The notes beneath the pieces were generated by a model. The model saw only the letters and a program-made list of their open reading frames with translations. It was not told where the DNA came from and did no database searches. The position numbers and the translations under genes are program-made. A stretch of DNA of 64,000 nt from Chryseobacterium luquanense (lineage in GTDB: Bacteria > Bacteroidota > Bacteroidia > Flavobacteriales > Weeksellaceae), in NCBI RefSeq assembly GCF_026460945.1, contig NZ_JAOVZV010000021.1, positions 1 to 64,000 of the forward strand. The letters run 5' to 3'. Positions 8,145 through 17,087 of this stretch are shown here, piece by piece (position 1 is the stretch's first letter; each line of letters starts with the position of its first letter).

Positions 8145-10829
8145 ATGGGAAAAGGATTAGAATATTGTTATTGGAAAACCAATGATGGAAAATTAGAAAA
8201 AGTTACTAAAGGATCTACATTTCGTTTATATACAAGTGATAAAAACGAGTTTATAGTAAATGAACGTTGTGTGGCACCTGATACAAAAAATGTAAAATTC
8301 ACTGTAGACAATGCAAGGTGGGCTTTTATTTACAACGAGTTCTTTGAAAGCATAAAATAAGAACCGGATAAGCTTAACAATTTATGGGGCAATTTGAGTG
8401 GAGGTAAGGAGTCTGTGGCTAGATTAGGGTTAGGAAAAAATTACAGCGTCGGGAGTAGGCTTTCTTTTTCTCCATCTGAAAGTAGTAGTTATTATTTGGG
8501 CTTTAAGCAAAGAATCGAATTATTTAGTACAGAACCTGGAAGCGGTTTCTATTTTTATTTTGTCCCCTTGGCCAAATCCCATATCAAATATGCCTATTTT
8601 AATGATAGTGAGGCGACTAAAAGATATGGCGATATTGTAAATCTACAGATTGCACTACATGGTTATAATTTAGAAAAAGATATTAAATACAAGGCCAAAC
8701 TGTATCTGTTAGAAGAAGAGAAAGCTGTAGGGCTTACCGAAACTAAACAATTCAGATCCGCAAACCTTTGGAAAAAACCTGAAATAATCAATATACCGGA
8801 TAAGTTCTCCGGCGATAATTGGAATGTATATCTTAATTATAGTTTTCCGATCGAAATTGAATGGCGGAAAAATCAATCGGAAAAGAAAAATTTTACAGTT
8901 ATTGTTGAGATATACAAGACCTGGATTGATGACGGATACATTTATGATTCGGAAGAAGAAGAAAGGGTTGACTATAGAAACTTTGCGGACAAACCTACAA
9001 ATGACCTTGTTAATTATGATGCAAATGTCTTAGGGTTACAGGACTTAGATGATAAGCCCTCCATATCAAGTAGATTTATAGTGTCAGAAGAACTGATGGA
9101 TGATTATCTTTCTCGACTTGAGTTGCAAAAGACAAACATGATTCAATACATTGGAGATATTCGTTACACCAAAAGAGAATATGATCCTTGTGGATATTCA
9201 AAGATTACCTTAAAAGATGAAGATGATAAAGAAAGGGACTCAATGGTTATTTTCAATGAAGAGGATACAGAAAACCCAATAGACCAGACAGCTAAGGTAT
9301 TTACTATTATAACGGGAGATGCTAGAAAAAATATTTCTATTACTCTTGACAAATTAAAAAATAAGGGAGAGTTTTGCCAAGGAGTGCTATTAGAAAAAGG
9401 ACAAAAACATACCGACAAAAAGAATATTTTTCAATTAGACAGAGTTATGCCCGCATTAAGAATGCAGGATGGTAATTTTGTAGTTGTTCAGGACACTACT
9501 CAAAAAGATGACTATGATGCTGTTCCAGATGAAGAAAGAGCGGCTTCAGGAAGTGTAAGCGATGCGCAGGAATGGATAGAAGGTGTTGATTATAAAATTG
9601 ATAGTGATGACAAAATGACTGTTATGCCTAGATATTTATATAATAAAACAAGTTTGGAAGGGATTCAAAATTATACATCACATGGTATTCCAAACGAAGC
9701 TTTAAATACATTATGGGTTTTTAATTACTTTATTTTAAATGATAAGTTAGCACAGACGTATTTTGTTCCCATATCAACTTGTCGTTATCCTAACCAAATT
9801 GCAAAAATAAATGTTTATCCGGATATAGAATGGGAGGTTTCCTTTATAATCACTACTGGTGAAACTCATACACTAAGTGGTGGAATAAAGGAAAATTTAA
9901 CTGATTATCAAAGAGCACAAGGTTTGAAATTTTCGGATCGATTTAAACTATCTAGCGAATATAAAGGATTTAGTTTTTCTACTGATATTTCAACTAAAGT
10001 AAATGGGGATATTCATAAGTTTGGACTTGATAAAATAGAAAACATCATAAAAAAACTAGCAGATCTAAAAAGCTTTTTAGATCAATTTGATAGTAATAAC
10101 TCTGAAAATGCAAGTGCAGGTGGGTTTACTGAATACTTTAGTTTTAAGCTCGTCTCACCAAATATTGTTCTAGCCTTTAAATGGAATTTTGGACATATTC
10201 TTGAGAAAGAACATAATCATAAAGCCGTAACAATGCTCAGTGGGTCTCTGAAATTGGCTCCTCTAATAGGTATTAATTTTGAGGTTGATTTATTTATCAT
10301 TACAGATAATATAAAAGTTTATGGCATAGGTGAAATAACAAAACTTATAAGAAAGTCCATTGAGTGGGTTACAGAAACAGATATTTTTATACTTGCATAT
10401 GTTAATGTCGAGTTAGTTGGGGAATTTACAGTAGTTTATAATTCAATAAATGGCTTTGATAATAAAAAGTCTAATAGAAAAGCAATTTTGAGTATTCCAT
10501 TTGGGGTTAAAGGAGGTATAAAGAGTAATGAAGAAAATGTTATTATCTTACCAAGTGGTGAAAAAATGGAAAAGCTTAATGCAGAAATATCCATAAACTC
10601 TGGAATCGATATTGTTGAAGAACTAGGTACAGATAATAAGGGACCTTATAAAAAAAACAGCTATATTTTTAAAGGTTTGAATGTGAGGGTTGTAATCGTA
10701 GAAAATGTATTCAGCAGAAGAAAAATTTCGGTAATTCCTAAAATAGACGAAACATTTGAAATATTAAAAGAAAATCAAATTGGTCCAGAAAAAATTGAAT
10801 ATTTAAATAACAAAAAAGATGAAAATTAA
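8145..10829 (+). pseudogene. Large T6SS cargo protein interrupted by one in-frame TAA
   Basis: One frame of 895 codons runs from ATG 8145 to the TAA at 10827, broken only by a TAA at 8358-8360. Upstream lies a 71-residue piece (MGKGLEYCYWKTNDGKLEK...); downstream the same frame continues for 822 codons. The best internal restart, TTG at 8394, has no ribosome-binding context, and the next in-frame ATG is over 200 codons away, so this was originally a single gene. The long part is beta-rich and unannotatable; residues 600-800 have hydrophobic stretches (SGSLKLAPLIGINFEVDLFI) that might insert in membranes. Position behind DUF4280 and an 11-base overlap with a lipoprotein gene suggest an effector with its immunity gene. 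Confidence 0.7.
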
Positions 10830-11499
10830 GTATATATTAATTTTGCTAGGTCTAGTAAATTTAACAAGTATTTCTTGTCAATCAAAAACTGAAAAAATAG
10901 ATTTAAATATAATACAAGAATCCTATGAAAATATTATAAAAGGGCATAAGGTCTATAATTTACGATATAATGACTATGTTGACACTTTGCATAATAGAAT
11001 AGTTTTACAAGGTGTTCAAATTCAGGAAAAATGGCAGCCATTCAACATTGAAAAGCTGGATTATATGGATGTTTATTTTAACAAAGAAAATGAAATAGTT
11101 GGTTTCAAAGGATATTTTGAAAATAATTCTAGCAATAATACAGAGGATTTATATAAAAATCTTTCCAAGGAAATTTCAAATGATGCTAACTTTTGGCAAA
11201 TTAAACTCAAGAATAATGATCCATATATTTTGGTTAATGAATGGGAATCTAAAGAAATGATACTTGGTCTTGAATATGAGAAGGGTAGTAAACGTTTTGC
11301 TTTAACAGGTATAAATAAAATTGAACTGCCCAATTTCTTTGATGAAATTTTTTACAGCGAATTTTTGAACTTGACAAAGTTTCGGGATGAAAACTCACAA
11401 ATAATATTAAAAGAATTACAGATATCACCATCAAGTAATGATAAAAGTTTCTACAAGGAGAAATTTAATGAATTGAAAAAAGAATATAATCAAAAATAA
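10819..11499 (+). CDS. Lipoprotein, putative immunity protein
   Basis: A 226-residue lipoprotein with lipobox SISC (Cys20). The mature part has an alternating beta pattern (MDVYFNKENEIVGFKGYF) and a helix-strand region around residues 110-165. A similar pattern appears in residues 140-235 of the lipoprotein at 12403, so the two are probably homologous. The start overlaps the end of the large cargo gene by 11 bases, which indicates translational coupling and is the classic immunity position. The last 20 residues are lysine-rich. Confidence 0.6.
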   Translation: MKIKYILILLGLVNLTSISCQSKTEKIDLNIIQESYENIIKGHKVYNLRYNDYVDTLHNRIVLQGVQIQEKWQPFNIEKLDYMDVYFNKENEIVGFKGYFENNSSNNTEDLYKNLSKEISNDANFWQIKLKNNDPYILVNEWESKEMILGLEYEKGSKRFALTGINKIELPNFFDEIFYSEFLNLTKFRDENSQIILKELQISPSSNDKSFYKEKFNELKKEYNQK

Positions 11500-11507
11500 A
11501 AATTGGC

Positions 11508-12290
11508 ATGAATCATCCTATGTATAAAATCGAGATAAAAGCATTTTTATGTTCTATTGAAATTGAAGTAAATGACATACCTTGTTTTTCTTATTATAAT
11601 GAACCTCAAATCGCAACAGATATTCCAATTAATAATTTATTGTTCAATTCTGGTAGACAAAATGTCAAATTTAGAATTACTCCACTTTTTGAAAATAAAA
11701 CTTTTAATAAAGAGAGTAAAATTGAATTAAATATTTATGTGAAAGATGCAAATGATTTTTATTTAAAAAAACAATTAATAAAGTCTTATACAAATAATGA
11801 AACATTACAAGAGAAGTCTTTTTTTGAAAGTGCTTTAGTTTTTGAAGCTATATTGCCATATACAATAGAACATAGTTTTATTAATTACTCTTTTTTTTCC
11901 GAATCTAAAGATCATTTACTGTTAGAAGTTTACAAGCAGTATGAAATTTTAGCGGCTTTTATAATTAAGAATGATTTAAAAAATTATAACGATTTTACTA
12001 AAATAAGATTTAATGATTTTGCTACTGCCCATTACTTAGATGAGATTAAAAGAAATTACTATTTAAATAAAGCTCTTGATTCATTTGAAGGTCATAATCT
12101 AAATTTAATATCAATAAGAGAATACACTCTTAAATTTTGTTATAATGGCAAACTAGTTTATTTAGAAAAAATGAGAAATTCCCCTGGATTAATTTTAGAA
12201 GATGTGAATTCTAATGAGGAACAATTGCATTTTATTGAAAGTGCAATTTTTTATAGGAATAATGCGGGGAAATTATTGTTATTCAGATAA
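11508..12290 (+). CDS. Uncharacterised cytosolic protein, paralogue of the 13586 gene
   Basis: A 260-residue protein without signal or membrane segment. It aligns end to end with the 257-residue product of 13586: both start MN-P-Y plus an I/L-rich strand, have a PCFSYYN or PVYFHYN segment near residue 28, a PINNLLFNSGRQNVKFRI or PVNSFFPKKGEQKISLRM segment near 45-65, then a helical half with YEILAAF or YQEYTLAF, and end in PGLILEDVNSNEE or PGIFIDNDDEE followed by FYR. It follows a lipoprotein gene by 8 bases, forming a two-gene module that recurs downstream. Function unknown; an intracellular immunity or chaperone partner is possible. Confidence 0.55.
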   Translation: MNHPMYKIEIKAFLCSIEIEVNDIPCFSYYNEPQIATDIPINNLLFNSGRQNVKFRITPLFENKTFNKESKIELNIYVKDANDFYLKKQLIKSYTNNETLQEKSFFESALVFEAILPYTIEHSFINYSFFSESKDHLLLEVYKQYEILAAFIIKNDLKNYNDFTKIRFNDFATAHYLDEIKRNYYLNKALDSFEGHNLNLISIREYTLKFCYNGKLVYLEKMRNSPGLILEDVNSNEEQLHFIESAIFYRNNAGKLLLFR

Positions 12291-12295
12291 GAGTT

Positions 12296-12406
12296 GTGAT
12301 CATTGTAATTAAAAACATTATTAAGTTTCTTTATGTTTTTATGTTTTTTCACTCAAAAAGAAAGAAAAAAATGTTTGGCATGGACCCGAAAAATTTATAC
12401 AGATGA
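12296..12406 (+). CDS. Possible small membrane peptide (or C-terminal remnant)
   Basis: A GTG-started frame of 36 codons in the gap between two annotated genes. It reads a hydrophobic stretch (VIIVIKNIIKFLYVFMFF) followed by a basic tail (HSKRKKKMFGMDPKNLYR) and a TGA overlapping the start codons at 12403 (ATGATG). The overlap imitates the coupling seen at the effector scars, so this may be the tail of a lost gene and not a real small protein. Confidence 0.25.
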   Translation: MIIVIKNIIKFLYVFMFFHSKRKKKMFGMDPKNLYR

Positions 12407-13575
12407 TGAAAAATAATTTATTAAAATCAATTACGTTTATGTTCCTTATTAATTTTGTCTTAATAAGTTGTCAAAAAAGTGATACACCAGTATTAGTTTA
12501 TCAAAAATCGATGTCTATAGATGATTATGATTTTCAAAATATTAATCCTGAAACTTTTTTTTCAAAGATTTATTTCACGAAAGAGAATAAAATAATTTTT
12601 ATTGATGAAAAATATAATGATGAAAAACCATTATTAATTTTTAGGAAAAAATCTTTCAATTACAAAGAAAACAATATTAAGGATGAAGAGAAGGTAGATA
12701 CAATAAGGAAAGGCGACTACAAAAAAGAAATCACCTCTATTATCTATAATGCACCTAAAATCAATATTGAGCCTTCCAAAAGGATAATTGCTAAATTGTT
12801 TAGTGGAAAAATGGAAGTTGATAATATTATTATAAATACCGACTCAAACAACAATATAGCTTCAATAATTTTCAATTCTTCCGTTCCAAATACCAAAGAA
12901 AAATTTAAAGAAATAAAGAACGAAATGATTAAAATTTATGGCGATAATTATAAATCAAGTATATTAACTCTGAATGGGATAAAATGGGATAAAGGAGACA
13001 AAATATTACTTTTAGGGTATGATGAAAGCCAGGAAGATAAATTTATCCATTTTCGTGTAGTATTTCCAAAAATTGAAAATCAAATTAAAGATAAAGTAAG
13101 GAATGGTTACCTTCCAATTCAACAAAATGTCACACTAAATGATATAAAAAATCCCAAATATGAAATATTAATTCAAAATAGAGGCTGTAAGGTAAATGTT
13201 AAACTTAATAATAAAGAATACTATCAAAATAGTGATAATTCAACTTACATTTTTCGAAATAATAAAACAAAAAAATATGCTCCCAATGACTATAAATTAG
13301 ATGAAGGAGATGTGTTAGCAACTTCTACTTCAAGAAAAAATATTTCATCGGTATATCTTGATAATAAAAATAAAGAACAACATATTTCAATTAGTATAAA
13401 ACCACTGGATAAAAACTATTATCAAAATGATGGTTCTATGATTAATGTTAAAATAAGAGCCTATGAAGAAGAAAATCCGCAAAAGGATATTTCGTTGTAT
13501 GATTATAAAATAGACAAATTAGTAGAATCGAATAAAAATGAAATTAATGTAGTGTCCTTTTTTATAATAAAATAA
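12403..13575 (+). CDS. Two-domain lipoprotein: lipoprotein domain fused to the 11508/13586-type N-domain
   Basis: A 390-residue lipoprotein; lipobox LISC gives Cys23 from the first ATG. Residues about 140-235 share a strand-helix-strand pattern with the lipoprotein at 10819. Residues about 245-390, starting NPKYEILIQNRGCKVNVKLN, resemble the N-terminal domain of the 13586 protein (NPIYELFIDARGCFYEILIN). This gene therefore looks like a fusion of the two partners of the adjacent module, now both outside the cytoplasm. It is followed after 10 bases by 13586. Function unknown; an immunity-type role is inferred from the neighbourhood. Confidence 0.6.
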   Translation: MMKNNLLKSITFMFLINFVLISCQKSDTPVLVYQKSMSIDDYDFQNINPETFFSKIYFTKENKIIFIDEKYNDEKPLLIFRKKSFNYKENNIKDEEKVDTIRKGDYKKEITSIIYNAPKINIEPSKRIIAKLFSGKMEVDNIIINTDSNNNIASIIFNSSVPNTKEKFKEIKNEMIKIYGDNYKSSILTLNGIKWDKGDKILLLGYDESQEDKFIHFRVVFPKIENQIKDKVRNGYLPIQQNVTLNDIKNPKYEILIQNRGCKVNVKLNNKEYYQNSDNSTYIFRNNKTKKYAPNDYKLDEGDVLATSTSRKNISSVYLDNKNKEQHISISIKPLDKNYYQNDGSMINVKIRAYEEENPQKDISLYDYKIDKLVESNKNEINVVSFFIIK

Positions 13576-13585
13576 TAATAAATAT

Positions 13586-14359
13586 ATGAATCCTATATAC
13601 GAACTTTTTATAGATGCACGTGGCTGTTTTTATGAAATATTAATTAATGATGTTCCAGTTTACTTTCATTACAATATTGGTGCAACCGCTTTTCGTTTAC
13701 CTGTTAATAGTTTCTTTCCAAAAAAAGGTGAACAGAAAATTTCTTTGAGAATGATTTCTGTTGTAGAAGGAAAACCTTTTCCGCAAGGTGCAGAAGTCAT
13801 TTTGAATATAGATGAATATCCACAAGGATTTCCAAGAGAAAGGAAAGTTGTTTTCAAATATAAAACAGAACCTTTTGAAAAAGATAATAAAGGTGTTTTT
13901 ATAGTTGAAAAAAAAATTTCTGTCAATGTACCTTATACATTAATAAATTGGGAAGATGGGATTGATTTGAGAAAAGAAAATAAGGAGGTACTTAAAGAAC
14001 AATTATGGAAAGTTTATCAGGAATATACTTTAGCTTTTGGAAACAAAGATTTGTCTAAATATAGGGAACTTACCAAGCTGAGACAAAAAAACATTTTCAT
14101 CTCCATGTATTATACACCAGAACAGATAGAACAGGCTGAAATGTCTTATGTTGAGGGCATTCAAAATGAAACAGTCAAACTATATCCGTTGGAAAACTAC
14201 CAACTAGTCTTTCATGGGGGAGGAAAGCTAGTGGGATTACAAATGCCAAAAGATGCTCCAGGAATCTTTATTGATAATGATGATGAAGAAAATACCTTTA
14301 TGGAATATATTCTTTTTTACAGAAAATCAAAGGACCTGCCTCTAAGTATTATTTCATAA
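13586..14359 (+). CDS. Uncharacterised cytosolic protein, paralogue of the 11508 gene
   Basis: A 257-residue soluble protein homologous along its whole length to the 11508 product. Its first 85 residues also match the C-terminal domain of the preceding lipoprotein. Conserved features are the RGC near residue 12, the PVYFHYN segment, and the ending GKLVGLQMPKDAPGIFIDNDDEE then FYRK. No enzyme motif is visible. It is the second member of the repeated lipoprotein/partner module. Confidence 0.55.
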   Translation: MNPIYELFIDARGCFYEILINDVPVYFHYNIGATAFRLPVNSFFPKKGEQKISLRMISVVEGKPFPQGAEVILNIDEYPQGFPRERKVVFKYKTEPFEKDNKGVFIVEKKISVNVPYTLINWEDGIDLRKENKEVLKEQLWKVYQEYTLAFGNKDLSKYRELTKLRQKNIFISMYYTPEQIEQAEMSYVEGIQNETVKLYPLENYQLVFHGGGKLVGLQMPKDAPGIFIDNDDEENTFMEYILFYRKSKDLPLSIIS

Positions 14360-14414
14360 AATACAGCAAGAATATGAAATGCATATCCAATAAGATATTC
14401 TAAATACGTTGATC

Positions 14415-14795
14415 ATGGATTTTAGTAATATTTATTTTAAAGATAATTATCTGGTGATTGAGGATTCAATTATGCTGGGAAAAATTGATATTAATTCGTT
14501 TGATGATATTATAATTTCTCATGAGTTTCCTCGACTAACATTTAAGTTTAATATGTTTTTTACAAAGCCTGTAATATATGAACCTAAGAAAGGATTCATT
14601 AACAAGATAGTTTGCATTATTTTCAATTACAATAATAATCCTCGTGAAATAAAACGATCTTATTATTATGTTAATGCCGAAAAACTACTTTCAATGATTG
14701 AAAAGTGTTTGCCTGATGCTGATATTCCAGATTTAAAAAACAGTATTTATTGGAAAACTACTGATAAGAAGATGATCTTTGATAATGTTCGATAA
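14415..14795 (+). CDS. Uncharacterised small protein at the end of the T6SS island
   Basis: A 126-residue protein (MDFSNIYFKDNYLVIEDS...). The ATG at 14415 is preferred over the TTG at 14409. It is rich in aromatic and charged residues, with one hydrophobic strand (NKIVCIIFNY) and no signal peptide. It is on the same strand as the module upstream, 55 bases away, and is the last intact gene before the broken ATP-grasp gene. Function not recognised. Confidence 0.45.
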   Translation: MDFSNIYFKDNYLVIEDSIMLGKIDINSFDDIIISHEFPRLTFKFNMFFTKPVIYEPKKGFINKIVCIIFNYNNNPREIKRSYYYVNAEKLLSMIEKCLPDADIPDLKNSIYWKTTDKKMIFDNVR

Positions 14796-14811
14796 GGATT
14801 AAATTGGTTTG

Positions 14812-15167
14812 CTATTTGTCATCAAACCTGTCTGCATCTGCGGGAATTTGTTCCGTAATAGAGATCCCTTATGCTGTTGCCTTCTCAATCGGATGTCCTG
14901 TAAATAGAACGGTGTTCACCCACAACACATTGGCTCCTTTTTCCATAGATTTTGAATGCCTTCCTTTGTATCAGGAAAAACCCAATTCAGGTCGATTTCT
15001 ACGGCGGGATCTTCAACAGGTGTGATGACTTCAATGCCTTGCTGATGCAACGAGTAGGCGATATCTGCACCGCTGTCGGAATATCCGCCCGATTTCATTG
15101 GCTTTTTGATGCCATCTACTGCAGGTGGCTCTTGCGCCTGATACAAAATTGTAACGCTCTTACTCAT
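14812..15167 (-). pseudogene. Broken ATP-grasp-type protein gene
   Basis: From ATG at 15167 the minus strand encodes about 75 residues beginning MSKSVTILYQAQEPPAVDG and reaching DTKEGIQN. The frame then shifts within an A/G run, and the adjacent frame continues EKGANVLWVNTVLFTGHPIE, KATA, a TAA, then GISITEQIPADADRFDDK and a stop. Joined, this resembles the N-terminus of an ATP-grasp (RimK/D-Ala-ligase-like) protein, but the catalytic C-terminal domains are missing. A frameshift, an internal stop and truncation all occur, so it is a dead gene. Its abrupt end faces the T6SS island, suggesting the island or a deletion removed the rest. Confidence 0.7.
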
Positions 15168-15207
15168 TTTTAATCTTTATTAATTATCAATTCTTCTGCA
15201 AATTTAC

Positions 15208-15462
15208 CTAAGTAATGTTTTGGCTGTTAAATGTTTGTTCGCTTTTCTGAAGTCTCAATCTCATTATTTTATAAATATAATAGGAATGCAGGAGCACACC
15301 GATCGAGCATCCGATAAACATCGGAGGCGCATTCATCAAAACACCATAAACAATATAGATCGCATTGGTGGTAAGTGAGCAAACCCTCAGATAGAGAATA
15401 TTCTTCATCGACATCGAAATGAGGTTTAAAGTTAAAGCGGCATAACCAATTATCTGTATCAT
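15208..15462 (-). CDS. Small integral membrane protein
   Basis: An 84-residue protein with about three hydrophobic segments (IQIIGYAALTLNLISMSM, NAIYIVYGVLMNAPPMFIG, SIGVLLHSYYIYKI) and a basic, polar C-terminus. The pattern resembles half of a YgjV/SWEET-like small membrane protein, but I am not certain of the family. It follows the PaaI thioesterase gene by 8 bases on the same strand and is likely co-transcribed with it. Confidence 0.55.
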   Translation of the reverse strand: MIQIIGYAALTLNLISMSMKNILYLRVCSLTTNAIYIVYGVLMNAPPMFIGCSIGVLLHSYYIYKIMRLRLQKSEQTFNSQNIT

Positions 15463-15470
15463 AAAACAGT

Positions 15471-15872
15471 CTATTTTTTAACAGAGATCATCGTGGCGGT
15501 CATTTTAGAGATCAGTTTTTCTTCGGAACTGTCGTAGACGTAGCCCTCACAAATGGTCAAAGTTCTTCCAGGCTGCAAAACCTTTCCCACGGCAATCAGA
15601 TTGTCAGTTTTAGCGGGTTTCATAAAATTGATCTTAAATTCTACTGACAATATCTCCATATCTTCTGGCATCAGCGTCAATGCAGCATAACCGCACGCAC
15701 TGTCTGCAATATTAGTGGCAACTCCGGCGTGGAAAAATCCGTGCTGCTGCGTCAAAGCTTCCGAGAATTCGCTGGAAATCTTCACTTCGCCTTTTTCCAC
15801 GCTCATTAGTTTTGCATTCAGGGTTTTCATCAAACCTTGTCTGTCGAAGCTTTCTTTAATTCTGTCGTACAT
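15471..15872 (-). CDS. PaaI-family hotdog-fold thioesterase
   Basis: A 133-residue hotdog-fold protein. The family signature QQHGFFHAGVATNIADSACGYAA (residues about 42-64) holds the HGG-like turn and helix with the catalytic Asp/Ser region of PaaI thioesterases. The second half (LSVEFKINFMKPAKTD, GRTLTICEGYVYD) is the strand set typical of the fold. These enzymes hydrolyse acyl-CoA or aryl-CoA thioesters; the substrate cannot be read from sequence. It lies 8 bases upstream of the small membrane protein gene. Confidence 0.8.
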   Translation of the reverse strand: MYDRIKESFDRQGLMKTLNAKLMSVEKGEVKISSEFSEALTQQHGFFHAGVATNIADSACGYAALTLMPEDMEILSVEFKINFMKPAKTDNLIAVGKVLQPGRTLTICEGYVYDSSEEKLISKMTATMISVKK

Positions 15873-16145
15873 ATCAGTCTTTCAGTTTTAGTTCCATTTG
15901 AATGTTGCAGCGTGGGTAAGGTGTCTGTCTGCCTATTCTGTGTAAGATGCTATAAAATCAAAATATTTATTATAATCAATTACATAACTGATTATTCAAA
16001 TGCTGTAAAATAATGATTCCCATCAAAATTTCTTTTTATTTGTACAAAAATCTAGAAAATCTGATGGGAATATTTTAAGTATTACAATAATATTTATCTA
16101 TCCTTTGAGGAATTAGTGAAATAATTTTTAGTGCTATAAGGTTGC

Positions 16146-17009
16146 TTAAACCAAAATATCCTGTATTCCAAATGCAGTTAAAACCTTTCTGTATTGAGTG
16201 GCAATTGCCTCGTTTGCAGCTTCAACAATATGACCAGTTGACGGATCAACAACAGTTCTTAACGGTCTTTGTCCTTGAGGCGTGTTGATCAGTTTAACCA
16301 CTGCATCGGCAACATCCTGAGGATTTGGCTTTCCATTTTCAAACATTTCGCCAATTGCGGTGAACATTTTGTTAGGAAGGTCTGCGATGGCTTGATAAGC
16401 TTCACCGACGGATGGGTCAGAACCAACCTCAAGTTTTTGTGACATCTCAGTAGGGAAAGCTCCCGGCTGAACAATCGCAACATCTACTCCTGATGACCGG
16501 ACTTCATAATGTAAACCTTCACTCAATCCTTCCAACGCAAATTTTGAAGAGGCATAGACCGTTGAAAAAGGAGCTGAAAATCTGCCCCATCCACTTGAAA
16601 CATTGATGATCAAACCTTCCGACTGTTTGCGCATAAAAGGCAACGCTAATTTCATTAATCTCCAGGGAGCTATCGTATTTACATCCAGCATATGCTGTAG
16701 ATCAGCTGGAGTAGCAGTTTCAGCCACGCCAAACATAGAAATTCCTGCATTGTTGACCAATACGTCAATGGTACCTTCTGCAGCTATAATCTTGTTAAAA
16801 GCATTATTAACACTTTGCTCATCAGTTAGTGCAACATCCAGAACGGTGATATTCTCAATTTGTCCCAAAGCCTTTGCTTTTTCAGCATTCTTTCCCTCGA
16901 TATCTCTCATTGTGGCATACACTTTATGTCCCAATGCGGCCACGCTCTGTGCTGTAAGCCATCCGAATCCACTGTTTGTTCCTGTTATTAAAACTACTTT
17001 TTTGTCCAT
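16146..17009 (-). CDS. Short-chain dehydrogenase/reductase (SDR)
   Basis: A 287-residue classical SDR: nucleotide site TGTNSGFG (residues about 9-16), NNAGIS near 87, catalytic Ser in INVSSGWG and YASSK at about 153-157, then QPGAFPTEM. It probably reduces or oxidises a carbonyl/alcohol using NAD(P)(H); the substrate is unknown. It is downstream of a Crp/Fnr-type regulator on the same strand. A 16-bp palindrome at 17064 lies just upstream, and a copy of it lies at the regulator's own 5' end, so regulation by that protein is likely. Confidence 0.85.
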   Translation of the reverse strand: MDKKVVLITGTNSGFGWLTAQSVAALGHKVYATMRDIEGKNAEKAKALGQIENITVLDVALTDEQSVNNAFNKIIAAEGTIDVLVNNAGISMFGVAETATPADLQHMLDVNTIAPWRLMKLALPFMRKQSEGLIINVSSGWGRFSAPFSTVYASSKFALEGLSEGLHYEVRSSGVDVAIVQPGAFPTEMSQKLEVGSDPSVGEAYQAIADLPNKMFTAIGEMFENGKPNPQDVADAVVKLINTPQGQRPLRTVVDPSTGHIVEAANEAIATQYRKVLTAFGIQDILV

Positions 17010-17063
17010 TTTTATTTTATTTAAATTAATGATACAAATTTCGGAATCTGATGAATGATAACG

Positions 17064-17079
17064 TTTACCAAATGGTAAA
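17064..17079. promoter_or_regulatory. Palindromic operator upstream of the SDR gene
   Basis: TTTACCA-AA-TGGTAAA, a perfect 7-bp inverted repeat with a 2-bp spacer, 55 bases upstream of the SDR start. The same arms with spacer TA occur at 17692, upstream of the neighbouring Crp/Fnr gene. Shared arms at two adjacent promoters point to one dimeric regulator. Confidence 0.6.
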
Positions 17080-17087
17080 AAGCAATT

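Noticed and set aside
8394..10829. Independent 811-residue gene starting at TTG 8394
   Set aside because: No ribosome-binding context, and the same frame runs back through the TAA at 8358 into the 8145 coding region; one interrupted gene explains both parts.
14804..15173. Plus-strand frames of 73 codons across 14804-15173
   Set aside because: They are antisense shadows of the broken ATP-grasp gene; the minus-strand reading gives recognisable protein.
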